Of a DNA stretch of 36,255 nucleotides, positions 16,601-23,333 are shown in pieces. A program made the position numbers and the translations under genes. Position 1 is the first letter of the stretch; each line of letters begins with the position of its first letter. The stretch is taken from contig JAPOLY010000023.1 in the NCBI GenBank assembly GCA_029976805.1, positions 1 through 36,255 of the forward strand. Direction: 5' to 3'. This DNA is from a bacterium. Lineage in GTDB: Bacteria > Planctomycetota > UBA8108 > UBA1146. The notes beneath the pieces were generated by a model, which ran no database searches, was not told where the DNA came from, and was given only the letters and a program-made list of their open reading frames with translations.

Positions 16601-16875
16601 TCACCGCCATGACCATCCAACAATTGGACCAACAAACTCTCGCTGGAGTTTCCGGGGACTGCTGCAGGCCCCCGACCTCCTCCTGAAAGCAGGGACTCGC
16701 GGGTGGACAGATCGAGTCCGCCTTCACGTCTGCCGGGATCGGGACCGTGACAATCGAGGCACTTTTCAACCAGCAAAGGACGAACACGATTTTCAAAAAA
16801 CCGAAGATCGACATCGTCTGCATGAAGAGGTGGCATCAGGAATGCCGCTGCCAACAAGACGATCACAATTCTCAT
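13663..16875 (-). CDS. Planctomycete cytochrome c (PSCyt1) - DUF1549 - DUF1553 (PSD1) protein
   Basis: The protein has 1070 residues with a cleavable signal peptide (residues 1-19, ending LHA). Residues about 30-120 are a planctomycete cytochrome c-type domain with one haem site, CLDCH (Cys39, Cys42, His43). Residues about 160-370 are DUF1549, which contains a second haem-like motif CARCH (351-355) just before DHKFDPVTDEDYYAMAGIF. Residues about 490-580 are a beta-rich insert with carbohydrate-binding-module-like pattern (EIQIRYTALESRTMKLYLDGE). The C-terminal third is DUF1553, with RVLVNRVWLQLFGEGLV and YDRPRRSIYLPIIRNAMYELFSAFD. It acts outside the cytoplasm, and electron transfer coupled to carbohydrate binding has been proposed for the family, though the reaction is unknown. 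GAGG lies eight bases before the ATG. It forms a two-gene operon with the DUF1501 gene. Confidence 0.93.
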   Translation of the reverse strand: MRIVIVLLAAAFLMPPLHADDVDLRFFENRVRPLLVEKCLDCHGPDPGRREGGLDLSTRESLLSGGGRGPAAVPGNSSESLLVQLLDGHGGELGMPPEGPLTGDEKSVFRKWIDDGLVDPRKPAHASGSEGVEGIPPMAERGRHWAFQPLKDPGVPVVKETSQVRQDLDAFILASLEQQGWSFAPEADRFTRARRAAQLLTGLPLDWQRWREIQQAGSEEALDNYIDELLESKAFGEHWARWWLDLARYSDSNGLDENLAFGEAWRYRDYVIRSFNQDKPYDRFLLEQIAGDLLPEPETDQQWRDQQIGTGFLALGPKMLAEQDKDKLAIDIVDEQLDVTGQVFLGMTLGCARCHDHKFDPVTDEDYYAMAGIFRSTSTLENFEFVSRWREVSLETPREKSDREDWESRRAGVEERRQNQLEVVRDNYEDKLLEKMDEQLLEALDWVQRIPGKTVVENSAMTLGLNTGMYGNEQIPLAHTVQGGEQQVTWDLEILEEGLHEIQIRYTALESRTMKLYLDGELIEDKVLGNVSGTWSVEGLRWESIGKRELSLGKHQFKLVGGTAVPHLDRIRLLPPSYLDSPVQDQGVMAWLEFLQRPSTLKDPLWGAWAERSRQRTSEPVHDGQPEFLTAEQKKQLAPEVVELLGTASVSTLEERAQRWKNLLQLSTQDDASEALKAISSSVRGVSGPWYELLQTADRHAPENLKVELTASKKELDELDQMKPPAASMALGVRDAEIVDIPVHLRGSHLRLAKESTPRGVMSVIGNILTGPTMPSDQSGRLQLAEWMLHPDHPLTARVLVNRVWLQLFGEGLVSTPSNFGLRGSSPSHPELLDRLARDFIADGWSIKRLIRRIIDSTAWRQQVISHAEYMIDDPENRLLWSQNRRRLGAEAVRDSVLRVSGQLDREMGGTLLMTGNRGYVTNDQSNNQARYDRPRRSIYLPIIRNAMYELFSAFDYNDPSIHIARRPSTVVPHQALYFLNSPMVLNASEKIVDQALAEEASDSDRLDRIYQQILCRNATAEEKQRAKNYFEKVRQWRNSSGRQEDFSDQQMWHSFCQTLLASSEFLYLD

Positions 16876-17002
16876 CTGGCGAACCTCATTCAGAAAACTC
16901 TGTCCATCGGTCTCAGGTCGAAATGTGTGGAGAGAGGCCGAAAGACCCGATTTTATCCTGAGAGTCGCGACGGCACCAGAACCATGCCCCCTCCTTCAAG
17001 CC

Positions 17003-17030
17003 TTGCTTCTTTCAAATTGAAGCGAATAAT
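17003..17030 (+). promoter_or_regulatory. Candidate promoter for the lipoprotein-phoB-phoR unit
   Basis: TTGCTT (17003-17008), 16 bases, then AATAAT (17025-17030). A start near 17037 would give a leader of only about 13 nt that still contains the GAGGAG Shine-Dalgarno sequence at 17040-17045. The spacer carries the palindrome TTCAAATTGAA (17011-17021), which could be an operator. The -35 box is weak. Confidence 0.35.
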
Positions 17031-17049
17031 CCACGTTATGAGGAGATCC

Positions 17050-17907
17050 ATGAATCTGCGAAGTTCCCTGTCCGGAATTGATGAATTCCTCCGCTGCCAA
17101 AGCGTCACCCGCCGCTTCCGGGATTCGTTGTTGCTCAGTGCACTATGGGTCACCCTCCTGTTGCCGGGTTGCACCATCACCCAGGAGCAACTGGACCAAT
17201 ATTCCATCGAGCACAGTCATGCCCTCAGTCGGGTTGGGTATTCGGGTGGGTTGTCCAATACGGATGGATCAGGTTCTATTCTCCGGTTTGATGAGGTCGG
17301 TCTGGAAGTCCCCGAATTCAACTACCGCCCCGGTTTGTCTCTGAAACGCGGCCCTCTTCAATGGAAGCTGGAGCAGACTCACGGCCAGGCCGAGTCAGTC
17401 GCCCCCTTCTCTGCCTTGACCGGCGGACTATCGCTTCCTGCCGGCAGTTACTCCTTCGATACCGGAGTCACTTCCACACGACTGAGCCAGGATTGGGCTC
17501 TTGATCTTCTCGAACAAATTCAATCTCCCCAAATTCACTGGCTCACAGGAATCGATTTTGTCGACTACAAGCTGACGGCTCAATCTCTCGATATCACCTC
17601 CGCCCGCCTGGACTTGAAAGATCTCGTCCATGTTCCATTTACGGGGCTGTTGCTCGATTGGCGCCTCAACTCCCACTGGAATCTTAAGGGAATCTTTACC
17701 AAATCTTGGCTGTCCAAATCCTCTGGGCAACCCTCAGAATATAGAGAGGCTGGAGTATCACTGGAGTGGACCCCCAGCAACGACTGGCGAACTCACCTGA
17801 GTTTGACCAACAAAAAAGTGGGGTTCGACCACCGCGCGGGTGGAGAGCTCCTCAACCTCAACTTTGAGATTCAATGCATCGAATGGGGCGTGACCTTCAG
17901 TTTTTAG
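17050..17907 (+). CDS. Predicted lipoprotein with beta-barrel character, function unknown
   Basis: I choose the ATG at 17050 because GAGGAG precedes it by four bases; a longer frame back to 16747 runs into the divergent cytochrome gene and shows no signal. The 285-residue product has a long, basic N-region and a hydrophobic stretch ending in the lipobox LLPGC (Cys41). The rest is strand-like with many Ser, Gly, Thr and aromatic residues (GYSGGLSNTDGSGSILRF, LKRGPLQWKLEQTHG, PFTGLLLDWRLNSHWNLKG, REAGVSLEWTPSNDW). It ends ...CIEWGVTFSF with a terminal Phe, as in outer-membrane barrels. I do not recognise a family. It lies 34 nt ahead of phoB on the same strand and is probably co-transcribed, so it could be a target of, or a sensor partner for, the two-component system. 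Confidence 0.7.
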   Translation: MNLRSSLSGIDEFLRCQSVTRRFRDSLLLSALWVTLLLPGCTITQEQLDQYSIEHSHALSRVGYSGGLSNTDGSGSILRFDEVGLEVPEFNYRPGLSLKRGPLQWKLEQTHGQAESVAPFSALTGGLSLPAGSYSFDTGVTSTRLSQDWALDLLEQIQSPQIHWLTGIDFVDYKLTAQSLDITSARLDLKDLVHVPFTGLLLDWRLNSHWNLKGIFTKSWLSKSSGQPSEYREAGVSLEWTPSNDWRTHLSLTNKKVGFDHRAGGELLNLNFEIQCIEWGVTFSF

Positions 17908-17941
17908 GTTTACAGATATCGCCCGAAAGAGAGCTCGCACT

Positions 17942-18637
17942 TTGAGTGCCAAATCAAAAATCATCGTCGTCGAAGACGAAGCAGACATCCTTGACGTCAT
18001 CGAATACAACCTCACCAGAGAAGGTTACAAGGTTCTGGGGTTCCGGGATGGCGAGCAGGGTCTGGAAGCGATTCGGGGAGAAGATCCCCAGTTGGTTCTG
18101 CTCGACCTCATGCTTCCGGGAATGGACGGCATTGAAATCTGCAAAAAGGTCAAAGAAGATCCGGTGACCAGAGATGTACCGGTCATCATGATTACTGCAA
18201 AAACCGAAGAGAGTGACGTCGTTCTCGGATTGGGTGTGGGTGCAGACGATTATGTCAGCAAGCCATTCAGTCCCAAAGAACTGGTCGCCAGAGTCAAAGC
18301 GGTCTTGCGTAGAGCTCCCCTCAAGGAAACCGTCATAAAAAGTGATCGGATCACCCGCGACGGTTTTGTGATCGACAACACTCGTCATGAAGTGACCCTC
18401 GACGGAGAACCTGTGACGATGACCGCCACAGAGTTCAAAATGTTGCATTTTCTGGCTTCTCACCCGGGCAGGGTCTTCAGCCGAGAACAACTCCTTTCCA
18501 AGGTCGTCGGATCAGATACGGTAGTGATCGACAGAAATGTGGATGTCCACATTCGATCGATCCGAAAGAAACTCGGTGAGAACCACCGCAGCCTGATTGA
18601 TACAGTTCGTGGCGTCGGATACCGATTCAAATTCTGA
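17942..18637 (+). CDS. phoB: OmpR/PhoB-family response regulator
   Basis: This is a DNA-binding response regulator of 231 residues starting at a TTG (17942). Receiver domain (4-122): acidic pair in VVEDEAD, phospho-acceptor Asp55 (LVLLDLMLPGMDG), Thr85 (VIMITAKT) and Lys107 (DDYVSKPFSPKEL). Winged-helix effector domain (about 135-230): LDGEPVTMTATEFKMLHFL, RVFSREQLLSKV, VDVHIRSIRKKLG and the wing VRGVGYRF. The linker and effector resemble PhoB, hence the symbol, but no pho-regulon gene is in the window and phosphate control is only inferred from family. Shine-Dalgarno support for the TTG is modest (AAAGAGAG about 10 bases upstream). Its 3' end overlaps the kinase gene by about 30-40 bp. Confidence 0.93.
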   Translation: MSAKSKIIVVEDEADILDVIEYNLTREGYKVLGFRDGEQGLEAIRGEDPQLVLLDLMLPGMDGIEICKKVKEDPVTRDVPVIMITAKTEESDVVLGLGVGADDYVSKPFSPKELVARVKAVLRRAPLKETVIKSDRITRDGFVIDNTRHEVTLDGEPVTMTATEFKMLHFLASHPGRVFSREQLLSKVVGSDTVVIDRNVDVHIRSIRKKLGENHRSLIDTVRGVGYRFKF

Positions 18638-20483
18638 TCAAAACCCTGCTTTCGATCAGACTCCCACTCCTGATCAGAATTCCAACCCTGATAAGAATTC
18701 CACCAGCCCGAAGTTTTTCTGGCAGGTCTACTCCATCTATGGAGTGCTGATCACTCTTGGAGGCTGGTTTTTCGGAATCCTTCTCTTCGAGAGATTCACT
18801 CAGGACGCTTTCAACAACTTTCAACAATCTGTTTCCGAACAGGCCACTTCCTGCTCCCTCATTTTGACCAAACTGGATGAAACCTCCATCCTGTCTAGCC
18901 TGGAACGACTTCAATCTCCCCAAACTCGTGTGGATTTGATCTCTGCGGATGGCCGACGGTTTCTCAATACAGGTTCCAACGATGGCAGAACAGAATCAAA
19001 CCCACTGACTCTCTATCCGGAACTGACTGATTTCATTTCCTCTGGTGCAGAGTCCACTCATACCAATTTCGAGTTGGATCTCGCGCGGTCGAATTTCCCT
19101 TCTGTCACCCGACGCTTCTTCTCTACAAAGAGTGACACACAGTACCTCCTCCGGATTTCCCGAAATCCCCAAGTTCTACTCAGTCAGTCTGATGCCATCT
19201 TTGAGAGTGTCTTGATGCTCGGTCTCATTGCAGCATTGCTTGCAATGGTGATGGGTCACTTGCTTTACCGCAGGATCAATCGGCAGTTTCAAGCCTTGAC
19301 GAAAGTTGCGATAGCCTACTCGGAAGGTGACTTCTCTGCCCGCGCACCGAAAGGGATGGATGTAGAGAGTAACTTGCTTGGTGAAGCACTGAACAAACTC
19401 GCGGACGAAATTCAGGATCAGGTCTCGGAAATCCACCTGGAGCACAACCGATTGCGGGTGATCCTCGGAGGAATGCGGGACGGCCTGATCGCCATCGATG
19501 ATCACGGTAAGATCGTATTGATCAATTCGGTCATGAGCAGAATCCTCGGGTTTGAGATTCGTGAAGCCCGAGGACGATATCTCTCCGATGTCGTCAAGGA
19601 TTCCGAGATCATTGAACTGCTGTTGAACACTCTGAAAATGCAGCGGCCTCTGGAAGCCGAATTTGATTTGGGCCTGGGACAATCTGAAAAGTTTCTCAAG
19701 GCCTACACCAGTCCGCTGATCGATTATGGGCAGGACGTTTCCGGGGCACTGATCGTGCTCCACGACCTGACCCAGACCCGACTGCTGGAAAGCATGCGCA
19801 GAGATTTCGTTGCGAATGTCTCCCATGAGTTGAAGACGCCCATCACTGCGATTCGTGGTATTGCTGAAACACTGGTCGACGATCCGGAAATGAATCATGA
19901 ACTGCGCCAGAAATTCATGACCAAAATCACAGATCAGTCGCACCGTCTGTCAAATCTGGTCTCGGACCTCTTGGCTCTCGCCCGCCTCGATGAACGTGAG
20001 AAAACCCCAAAAGCCCGAATCGATCTGAGATCTCTCATCGAAGAACGCATCACATCGCTGTCAAAGGTTACCGCCCCTGAAAAGATGGCCCGTCTCATCT
20101 TTGACAAGCCTGATGAACCTGTCCATGTCTTTGGCGATGAAGAGGAACTGCGACAGGCGATCGGAAACCTGATAGACAATGGTCTCAAATACACTCCACG
20201 ACATGGCTCTGTTCGTGCCATTTTGAGTTCAAAAGAGGATCAAGCCACCATCAGAATTGAAGACAATGGCATCGGGATTCCTGAAGAGTACCTCGACAGA
20301 ATCTTTGAGCGGTTTTTCCGTGTCGACAAAGCCCGTTCCAGAGAGATCGGTGGTACCGGGCTGGGACTTGCCATCGTCAAAAATATCTGCCTCAAGCATG
20401 ACGGAAATGTCGAAGTCGAAAGCAAAGATGGTAAAGGGACCACTTTTACGATCACGTTGCCAGTTCACGCAGACTCTAATTAG
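18597..20483 (+). CDS. phoR: PhoR-type membrane histidine kinase (HAMP-PAS-HisKA-HATPase)
   Basis: This kinase pairs with the response regulator just upstream. Counting from the TTG at 18597: a repetitive Asp/Asn/Gln/Pro tail (10-39), transmembrane helix 1 (about 42-63), an extracytoplasmic sensor of about 140 residues, helix 2 (about 202-224), HAMP (222-275), PAS (about 284-395, RVILGGMRDGLIAIDDHG), HisKA with phospho-acceptor His410 (FVANVSHELKTPITAIRG), and HATPase_c (about 510-625). The N box is NLIDNGLKYTP, G1 is EDNGIGIP, the F box is IFERFFRVDKARS and G2 is GTGLGLAIV. All catalytic motifs are intact. The start is unresolved: TTG 18597 or GTG 18609, both inside phoB, are the only ones that leave helix 1 complete, and neither has a strong Shine-Dalgarno sequence. 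Translational coupling to phoB is therefore likely. Confidence 0.93.
   Translation: MIQFVASDTDSNSDQNPAFDQTPTPDQNSNPDKNSTSPKFFWQVYSIYGVLITLGGWFFGILLFERFTQDAFNNFQQSVSEQATSCSLILTKLDETSILSSLERLQSPQTRVDLISADGRRFLNTGSNDGRTESNPLTLYPELTDFISSGAESTHTNFELDLARSNFPSVTRRFFSTKSDTQYLLRISRNPQVLLSQSDAIFESVLMLGLIAALLAMVMGHLLYRRINRQFQALTKVAIAYSEGDFSARAPKGMDVESNLLGEALNKLADEIQDQVSEIHLEHNRLRVILGGMRDGLIAIDDHGKIVLINSVMSRILGFEIREARGRYLSDVVKDSEIIELLLNTLKMQRPLEAEFDLGLGQSEKFLKAYTSPLIDYGQDVSGALIVLHDLTQTRLLESMRRDFVANVSHELKTPITAIRGIAETLVDDPEMNHELRQKFMTKITDQSHRLSNLVSDLLALARLDEREKTPKARIDLRSLIEERITSLSKVTAPEKMARLIFDKPDEPVHVFGDEEELRQAIGNLIDNGLKYTPRHGSVRAILSSKEDQATIRIEDNGIGIPEEYLDRIFERFFRVDKARSREIGGTGLGLAIVKNICLKHDGNVEVESKDGKGTTFTITLPVHADSN
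18624..18713 (+). repeat. Five 18-bp tandem units coding a six-residue repeat at the phoB/phoR overlap
   Basis: In the phoR frame residues 10-39 are five hexads, most ending D-Q or D-K (for example NPAFDQ, TPTPDQ, NSNPDK). The DNA copies are degenerate; the two clearest are CCTGATCAGAATTCCAA and CCTGATAAGAATTCCAC, 18 bp apart. The first unit covers the last four codons and stop codon of phoB, so part of the repeat is read in two frames. Confidence 0.8.
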
Positions 20484-20495
20484 GAGTACTTCAAC

Positions 20496-21896
20496 CTACA
20501 GTTCGAGTCTATCCGCAAGGCAAGACCGTATTCTCCGTTGAGGATCCACCCGGTTTCGAACCTCCATGAAACTTCCCAAGTCGGGATACATTTGCCTCAT
20601 CAGCTCTGCTGACAATGTCGAGTCCTTGGACAGATACACCCGCCCCCCTGCTTCAACTGTGAATTGATTCAATCTCCCGAGCAGGGCCAGCACTTCTGGT
20701 CCATGGGCAAAGTCCATGGACACAGTCCAGCCCGGTGCAGGAAAGGACAATCCACCCCGCCCTTCACCCATTCTTTTGATCACCACCAGAGTCGGTGAGA
20801 TTCCACCTTTGCTGACGAGTTGGAAGAGGGATTTCACAGCTGAAAGACCCGCCTCCTCAGGAATCAGGGATTGATGTTGATGAAATCCGGCAGGTTCATA
20901 CACCTTTTGCCATGAACTCCATGCTTCCAGAGGGAAAAACAACTTCTCAAGGGGCCAATAGGAGACACGGGAAGTCCGGCGTGCCAGCAGGTGATAAAAC
21001 CTGTTATGCCAAAACACCAACTTCTCACCGGGAGTCGGCAAAGGTGGAAATTCGGGGCCTGAACAGGGTTGCCATAACTGATAGGTTTCAGACTCTTCGG
21101 AAACCGGAATCAGGTTTCCACCGGTGATCACACCCCTGCCGGGGTTTTGGCTTTTCAGGGAAAAGTCGACCCAGGCAGACGAATGCTCCGAGTCGACAGC
21201 CACCTTTTCAAGGGTTTGAAGCGTTTGTTCGAGATCTTCAGTGGGCGTCACCGCGACCTCTGCAATCGCTGCACTGCGACGGACCAACCTTAAAAGAACG
21301 GAAGTGACAATTCCGGTGAGGCCCATGCCTCCCAGGGTGGCCCGAAAAATATCCGGCTCCGTCTCCCGGCTGCACTTGATCTTCTGGCCATCCGTCAAGA
21401 TCAGTTCCAGGGTCTCCACGGAGTTCCCAAAACTGCCCCGATGAAGATGATTTTTCCCGTGAACATCAGAGGCCACCATCCCGCCCACTGTTGCTGACAG
21501 GACTCCAGGAACTACCGGAAGAGTCCAACCCCGGATCGACAGTTGTGGCAGCAACTCACTCAGGGGCATCGAAGCAGAGACCCAAACGGTTCCATTCTTT
21601 GTATCCGAATGGAGCTGACCGGAACCGACAGGTTGAATTCGGGTTCCCCCTGCACTGAGGGCTGCATCACCATAACTGCAGCCATTTCCGACGGGCAGCC
21701 AGCTGGAAGTTTCATGAAGGATTTCCTGAAGTGAACCCTTAGCGGAAAGACTTCGAAATGACGACGAAGCCCTGCAATATCCAGCCCAACCCCTGACAGG
21801 TACAAGCCTGCGGTTGTTGTCTGAGATCAAATTGGAGTCAGAACTGGTCATGGCGCACCCTAAACCCCATCCGCTGGTCTGGGGCTGTTTTACCAT
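20496..21896 (-). CDS. FAD-linked oxidoreductase of the DprE1 / sugar-lactone oxidase family
   Basis: The protein has 466 residues with a PP-loop (VAO-type) FAD domain: LPVGNGCSYGDAAL (the GRGxSYG-like flavin motif), TLPVVPGVLSATVGGMVASDVHGKNHL, and LGGMGLTGIVTSVLLRL. The C-terminal FMEVRNRVDPQRRIRS resembles the end of DprE1, the decaprenylphosphoryl-ribose 2-oxidase, and of aldonolactone oxidases. HGKNH..GSFG is more DprE1-like than lactone-oxidase-like, so an epimerase half-reaction on a lipid-linked or nucleotide sugar is likely. A DprE2-type reductase partner is not seen here. The start is uncertain: ATG 21896, 20 nt after mqnD with GGTG close by, or ATG 21851 with AGGGTG. The latter would give 451 residues. 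Its 3' end lies 12 bp from the convergent phoR gene with no terminator between them. Confidence 0.85.
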   Translation of the reverse strand: MVKQPQTSGWGLGCAMTSSDSNLISDNNRRLVPVRGWAGYCRASSSFRSLSAKGSLQEILHETSSWLPVGNGCSYGDAALSAGGTRIQPVGSGQLHSDTKNGTVWVSASMPLSELLPQLSIRGWTLPVVPGVLSATVGGMVASDVHGKNHLHRGSFGNSVETLELILTDGQKIKCSRETEPDIFRATLGGMGLTGIVTSVLLRLVRRSAAIAEVAVTPTEDLEQTLQTLEKVAVDSEHSSAWVDFSLKSQNPGRGVITGGNLIPVSEESETYQLWQPCSGPEFPPLPTPGEKLVFWHNRFYHLLARRTSRVSYWPLEKLFFPLEAWSSWQKVYEPAGFHQHQSLIPEEAGLSAVKSLFQLVSKGGISPTLVVIKRMGEGRGGLSFPAPGWTVSMDFAHGPEVLALLGRLNQFTVEAGGRVYLSKDSTLSAELMRQMYPDLGSFMEVRNRVDPQRRIRSCLADRLEL

Positions 21897-21916
21897 GAAT
21901 CACCGACAGTTTCAGT

Positions 21917-22747
21917 TCAGCGAATGAACTCCGGATCAGCGACGGCAGGAACCGCGCCCGCTTTTTCGCCCATGTCGAGGAACCTTCGGACTGCCTCACG
22001 GCCATCATCCTTGTAGTCGAGTGTTCGCTGATTGACATACATGCCGACAAACTTGTCAGTCAACTCACGGGTCAAACCACGGTTGTACTTTTCAGCGTAC
22101 TGCAAGGCTTCTTCGCGGTGATCGAGGGCGTAAGCGATGCTCTCACGCAAAATCCTGGAAATCTCGTGAATATGCTCTTCACCCAGATCTCTGCGGATTG
22201 CGTTCCCGCCCAGCGGCAGCGGCAGACCATCCTGGGTTTCAGCCCACCATTTTCCGAGGTCGACCACAGGGTAGTAACCCTGATCCTGATAGGTGACCTG
22301 ACCTTCGTGAATGATCACCCCGGCCTCGAATTCTCCAGAGCCAACCCTTTCCATGATCTGGTCAAAATCAACGGAGACGGTTTTTGCCTCCGGATACCAG
22401 AGCTTGGTCGCAAGGGTGGCGCTGGTCCAGTCTCCGGGAACCGCGATGGGAACTCCGGCAAGATCTTCACGGGTTTTGGGCTCACGGGAAATCATCACCG
22501 GGCCGTAGTTTTCACCCATGCTGGCGCCGTGATTCAACAGAGCATAGCGATCGGAGAGATGAGCATAGGCATGGATCGAGATGGCGGTCACTTCGTGTCG
22601 ACCCTCGACAGCGTGCTGATTCAGAGTCTCGATGTCCGCCATCATGTGATCGAACTCGTAAATACCCGTATCAATTTTGCCCTCGCCAATGGCGAAATGC
22701 ATGAAGGCATCGTCAGAATCAGGACTGTGGGCGATGACTACTTTCAT
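21917..22747 (-). CDS. mqnD: 1,4-dihydroxy-6-naphthoate synthase (futalosine menaquinone pathway)
   Basis: MqnD converts cyclic dehypoxanthinyl futalosine to 1,4-dihydroxy-6-naphthoate in the futalosine route to menaquinone. The 276-residue protein has a periplasmic-binding-protein type II fold. It shows the family's N-terminal HSPDSDDAFMHFA, the segment TLNQHAVEGRHEVTAISIHAYA, LLNHGASMGENYGPV, and IIHEGQVTY with His147, which corresponds to the catalytic His of the Thermus enzyme. GGAGGAG lies three bases before the ATG. Other mqn genes (mqnA, B, C) are not in the window. The gene is divergent from the ferredoxin gene, and a low-potential carrier next to a quinone-synthesis gene is a reasonable but unproven association. 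Confidence 0.94.
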   Translation of the reverse strand: MKVVIAHSPDSDDAFMHFAIGEGKIDTGIYEFDHMMADIETLNQHAVEGRHEVTAISIHAYAHLSDRYALLNHGASMGENYGPVMISREPKTREDLAGVPIAVPGDWTSATLATKLWYPEAKTVSVDFDQIMERVGSGEFEAGVIIHEGQVTYQDQGYYPVVDLGKWWAETQDGLPLPLGGNAIRRDLGEEHIHEISRILRESIAYALDHREEALQYAEKYNRGLTRELTDKFVGMYVNQRTLDYKDDGREAVRRFLDMGEKAGAVPAVADPEFIR

Positions 22748-22889
22748 GGTCTCCTCCGTAGATATTCGTTACCGCAGGCAGGAAAGATCTCCCTGTTTTC
22801 ACGAATCACACAAAATCGCTGTTATCACGTGAATACTCAAGATAAGGGCAAAATCGACCACCTGCCAGCAAAGCGGGGCCATAGTTCAC

Positions 22890-22918
22890 TTGCCACGATC
22901 AGTTCAGGATCCTATTCT
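22890..22918 (+). promoter_or_regulatory. Candidate promoter of the ferredoxin gene
   Basis: TTGCCA (22890-22895), 17 bases, then TATTCT (22913-22918). It lies about 115 bp before the ferredoxin start in the 288-bp divergent region with mqnD. A perfect TCACGTGA palindrome sits at 22825-22832, between the two genes. Confidence 0.45.
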
Positions 22919-23035
22919 CTATATTGTCAGGTCTCACGGAGTCATTTTCCGGCTGAGACCTTTCCCGGCGGCAAATTCCAGGGGGAATGCCGACACCAAC
23001 AAACTAAACAGAGATGAATCAGCAGGAGGCCGCAA

Positions 23036-23269
23036 ATGGCAGATCCCGCAAACAAGGTCGAAAGCAATATTTCAGGCAAGTGGTACGTCGATGACGAGTG
23101 CATCGACTGCGATCTCTGCAGGACTACCGCTCCTGACAACTTCAAGGCCAACGAGGACGAGGGCTATTCATTCGTCTTCAAGCAGCCGGAGTCTCCTGAA
23201 GAGGAAGAACTCTGCGAGCAGGCCAAGGAAGAGTGCCCCGTCGAAGCCATCGGCGACGACTGCGACTAA
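23036..23269 (+). CDS. Single-cluster 4Fe-4S ferredoxin
   Basis: This small acidic electron carrier has 77 residues and an excellent CAGGAGG Shine-Dalgarno sequence. Three cluster ligands lie in CIDCDLC (Cys22, Cys25, Cys28) and the fourth in EECPVEAI (Cys67 followed by Pro). A fifth Cys (Cys60) sits at the place where Thermotoga- and Pyrococcus-type ferredoxins form a disulfide with a Cys of the lost second cluster. There is no second CxxCxxC, so only one cluster is expected. The sequence is strongly acidic, as usual for a soluble low-potential ferredoxin. The redox partner cannot be read from the context; candidates nearby include the radical SAM protein encoded convergently, which needs an electron donor. 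Confidence 0.93.
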   Translation: MADPANKVESNISGKWYVDDECIDCDLCRTTAPDNFKANEDEGYSFVFKQPESPEEEELCEQAKEECPVEAIGDDCD

Positions 23270-23302
23270 AGGGCAACTTCCTCACTTCCGCAATACTCCT
23301 TT

Positions 23303-23333
23303 AAAGTCTGACTCTCTCCAGAATCAGACCCTT
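23303..23333. terminator. Weak hairpin between the convergent ferredoxin and radical SAM genes
   Basis: GTCTGA (23306-23311) pairs with TCAGAC (23324-23329), flanked by AAA at 23303-23305 and CTTT at 23331-23334. The hairpin overlaps the TGA stop codon of the radical SAM gene. The T-run is short, so it is at best a weak terminator for the ferredoxin transcript. Confidence 0.3.

Noticed and set aside
12230-16875. Sulfatase or polysaccharide-utilisation island
   Set aside because: Only the DUF1501 and DUF1549/DUF1553 pair is present, with no sulfatase, glycoside hydrolase or SusC/D-like gene nearby.
22825-22832. Perfect TCACGTGA palindrome between mqnD and the ferredoxin gene
   Set aside because: An 8-bp palindrome is short enough to occur by chance, and no known bacterial regulator can be assigned; noted only in the promoter entry.
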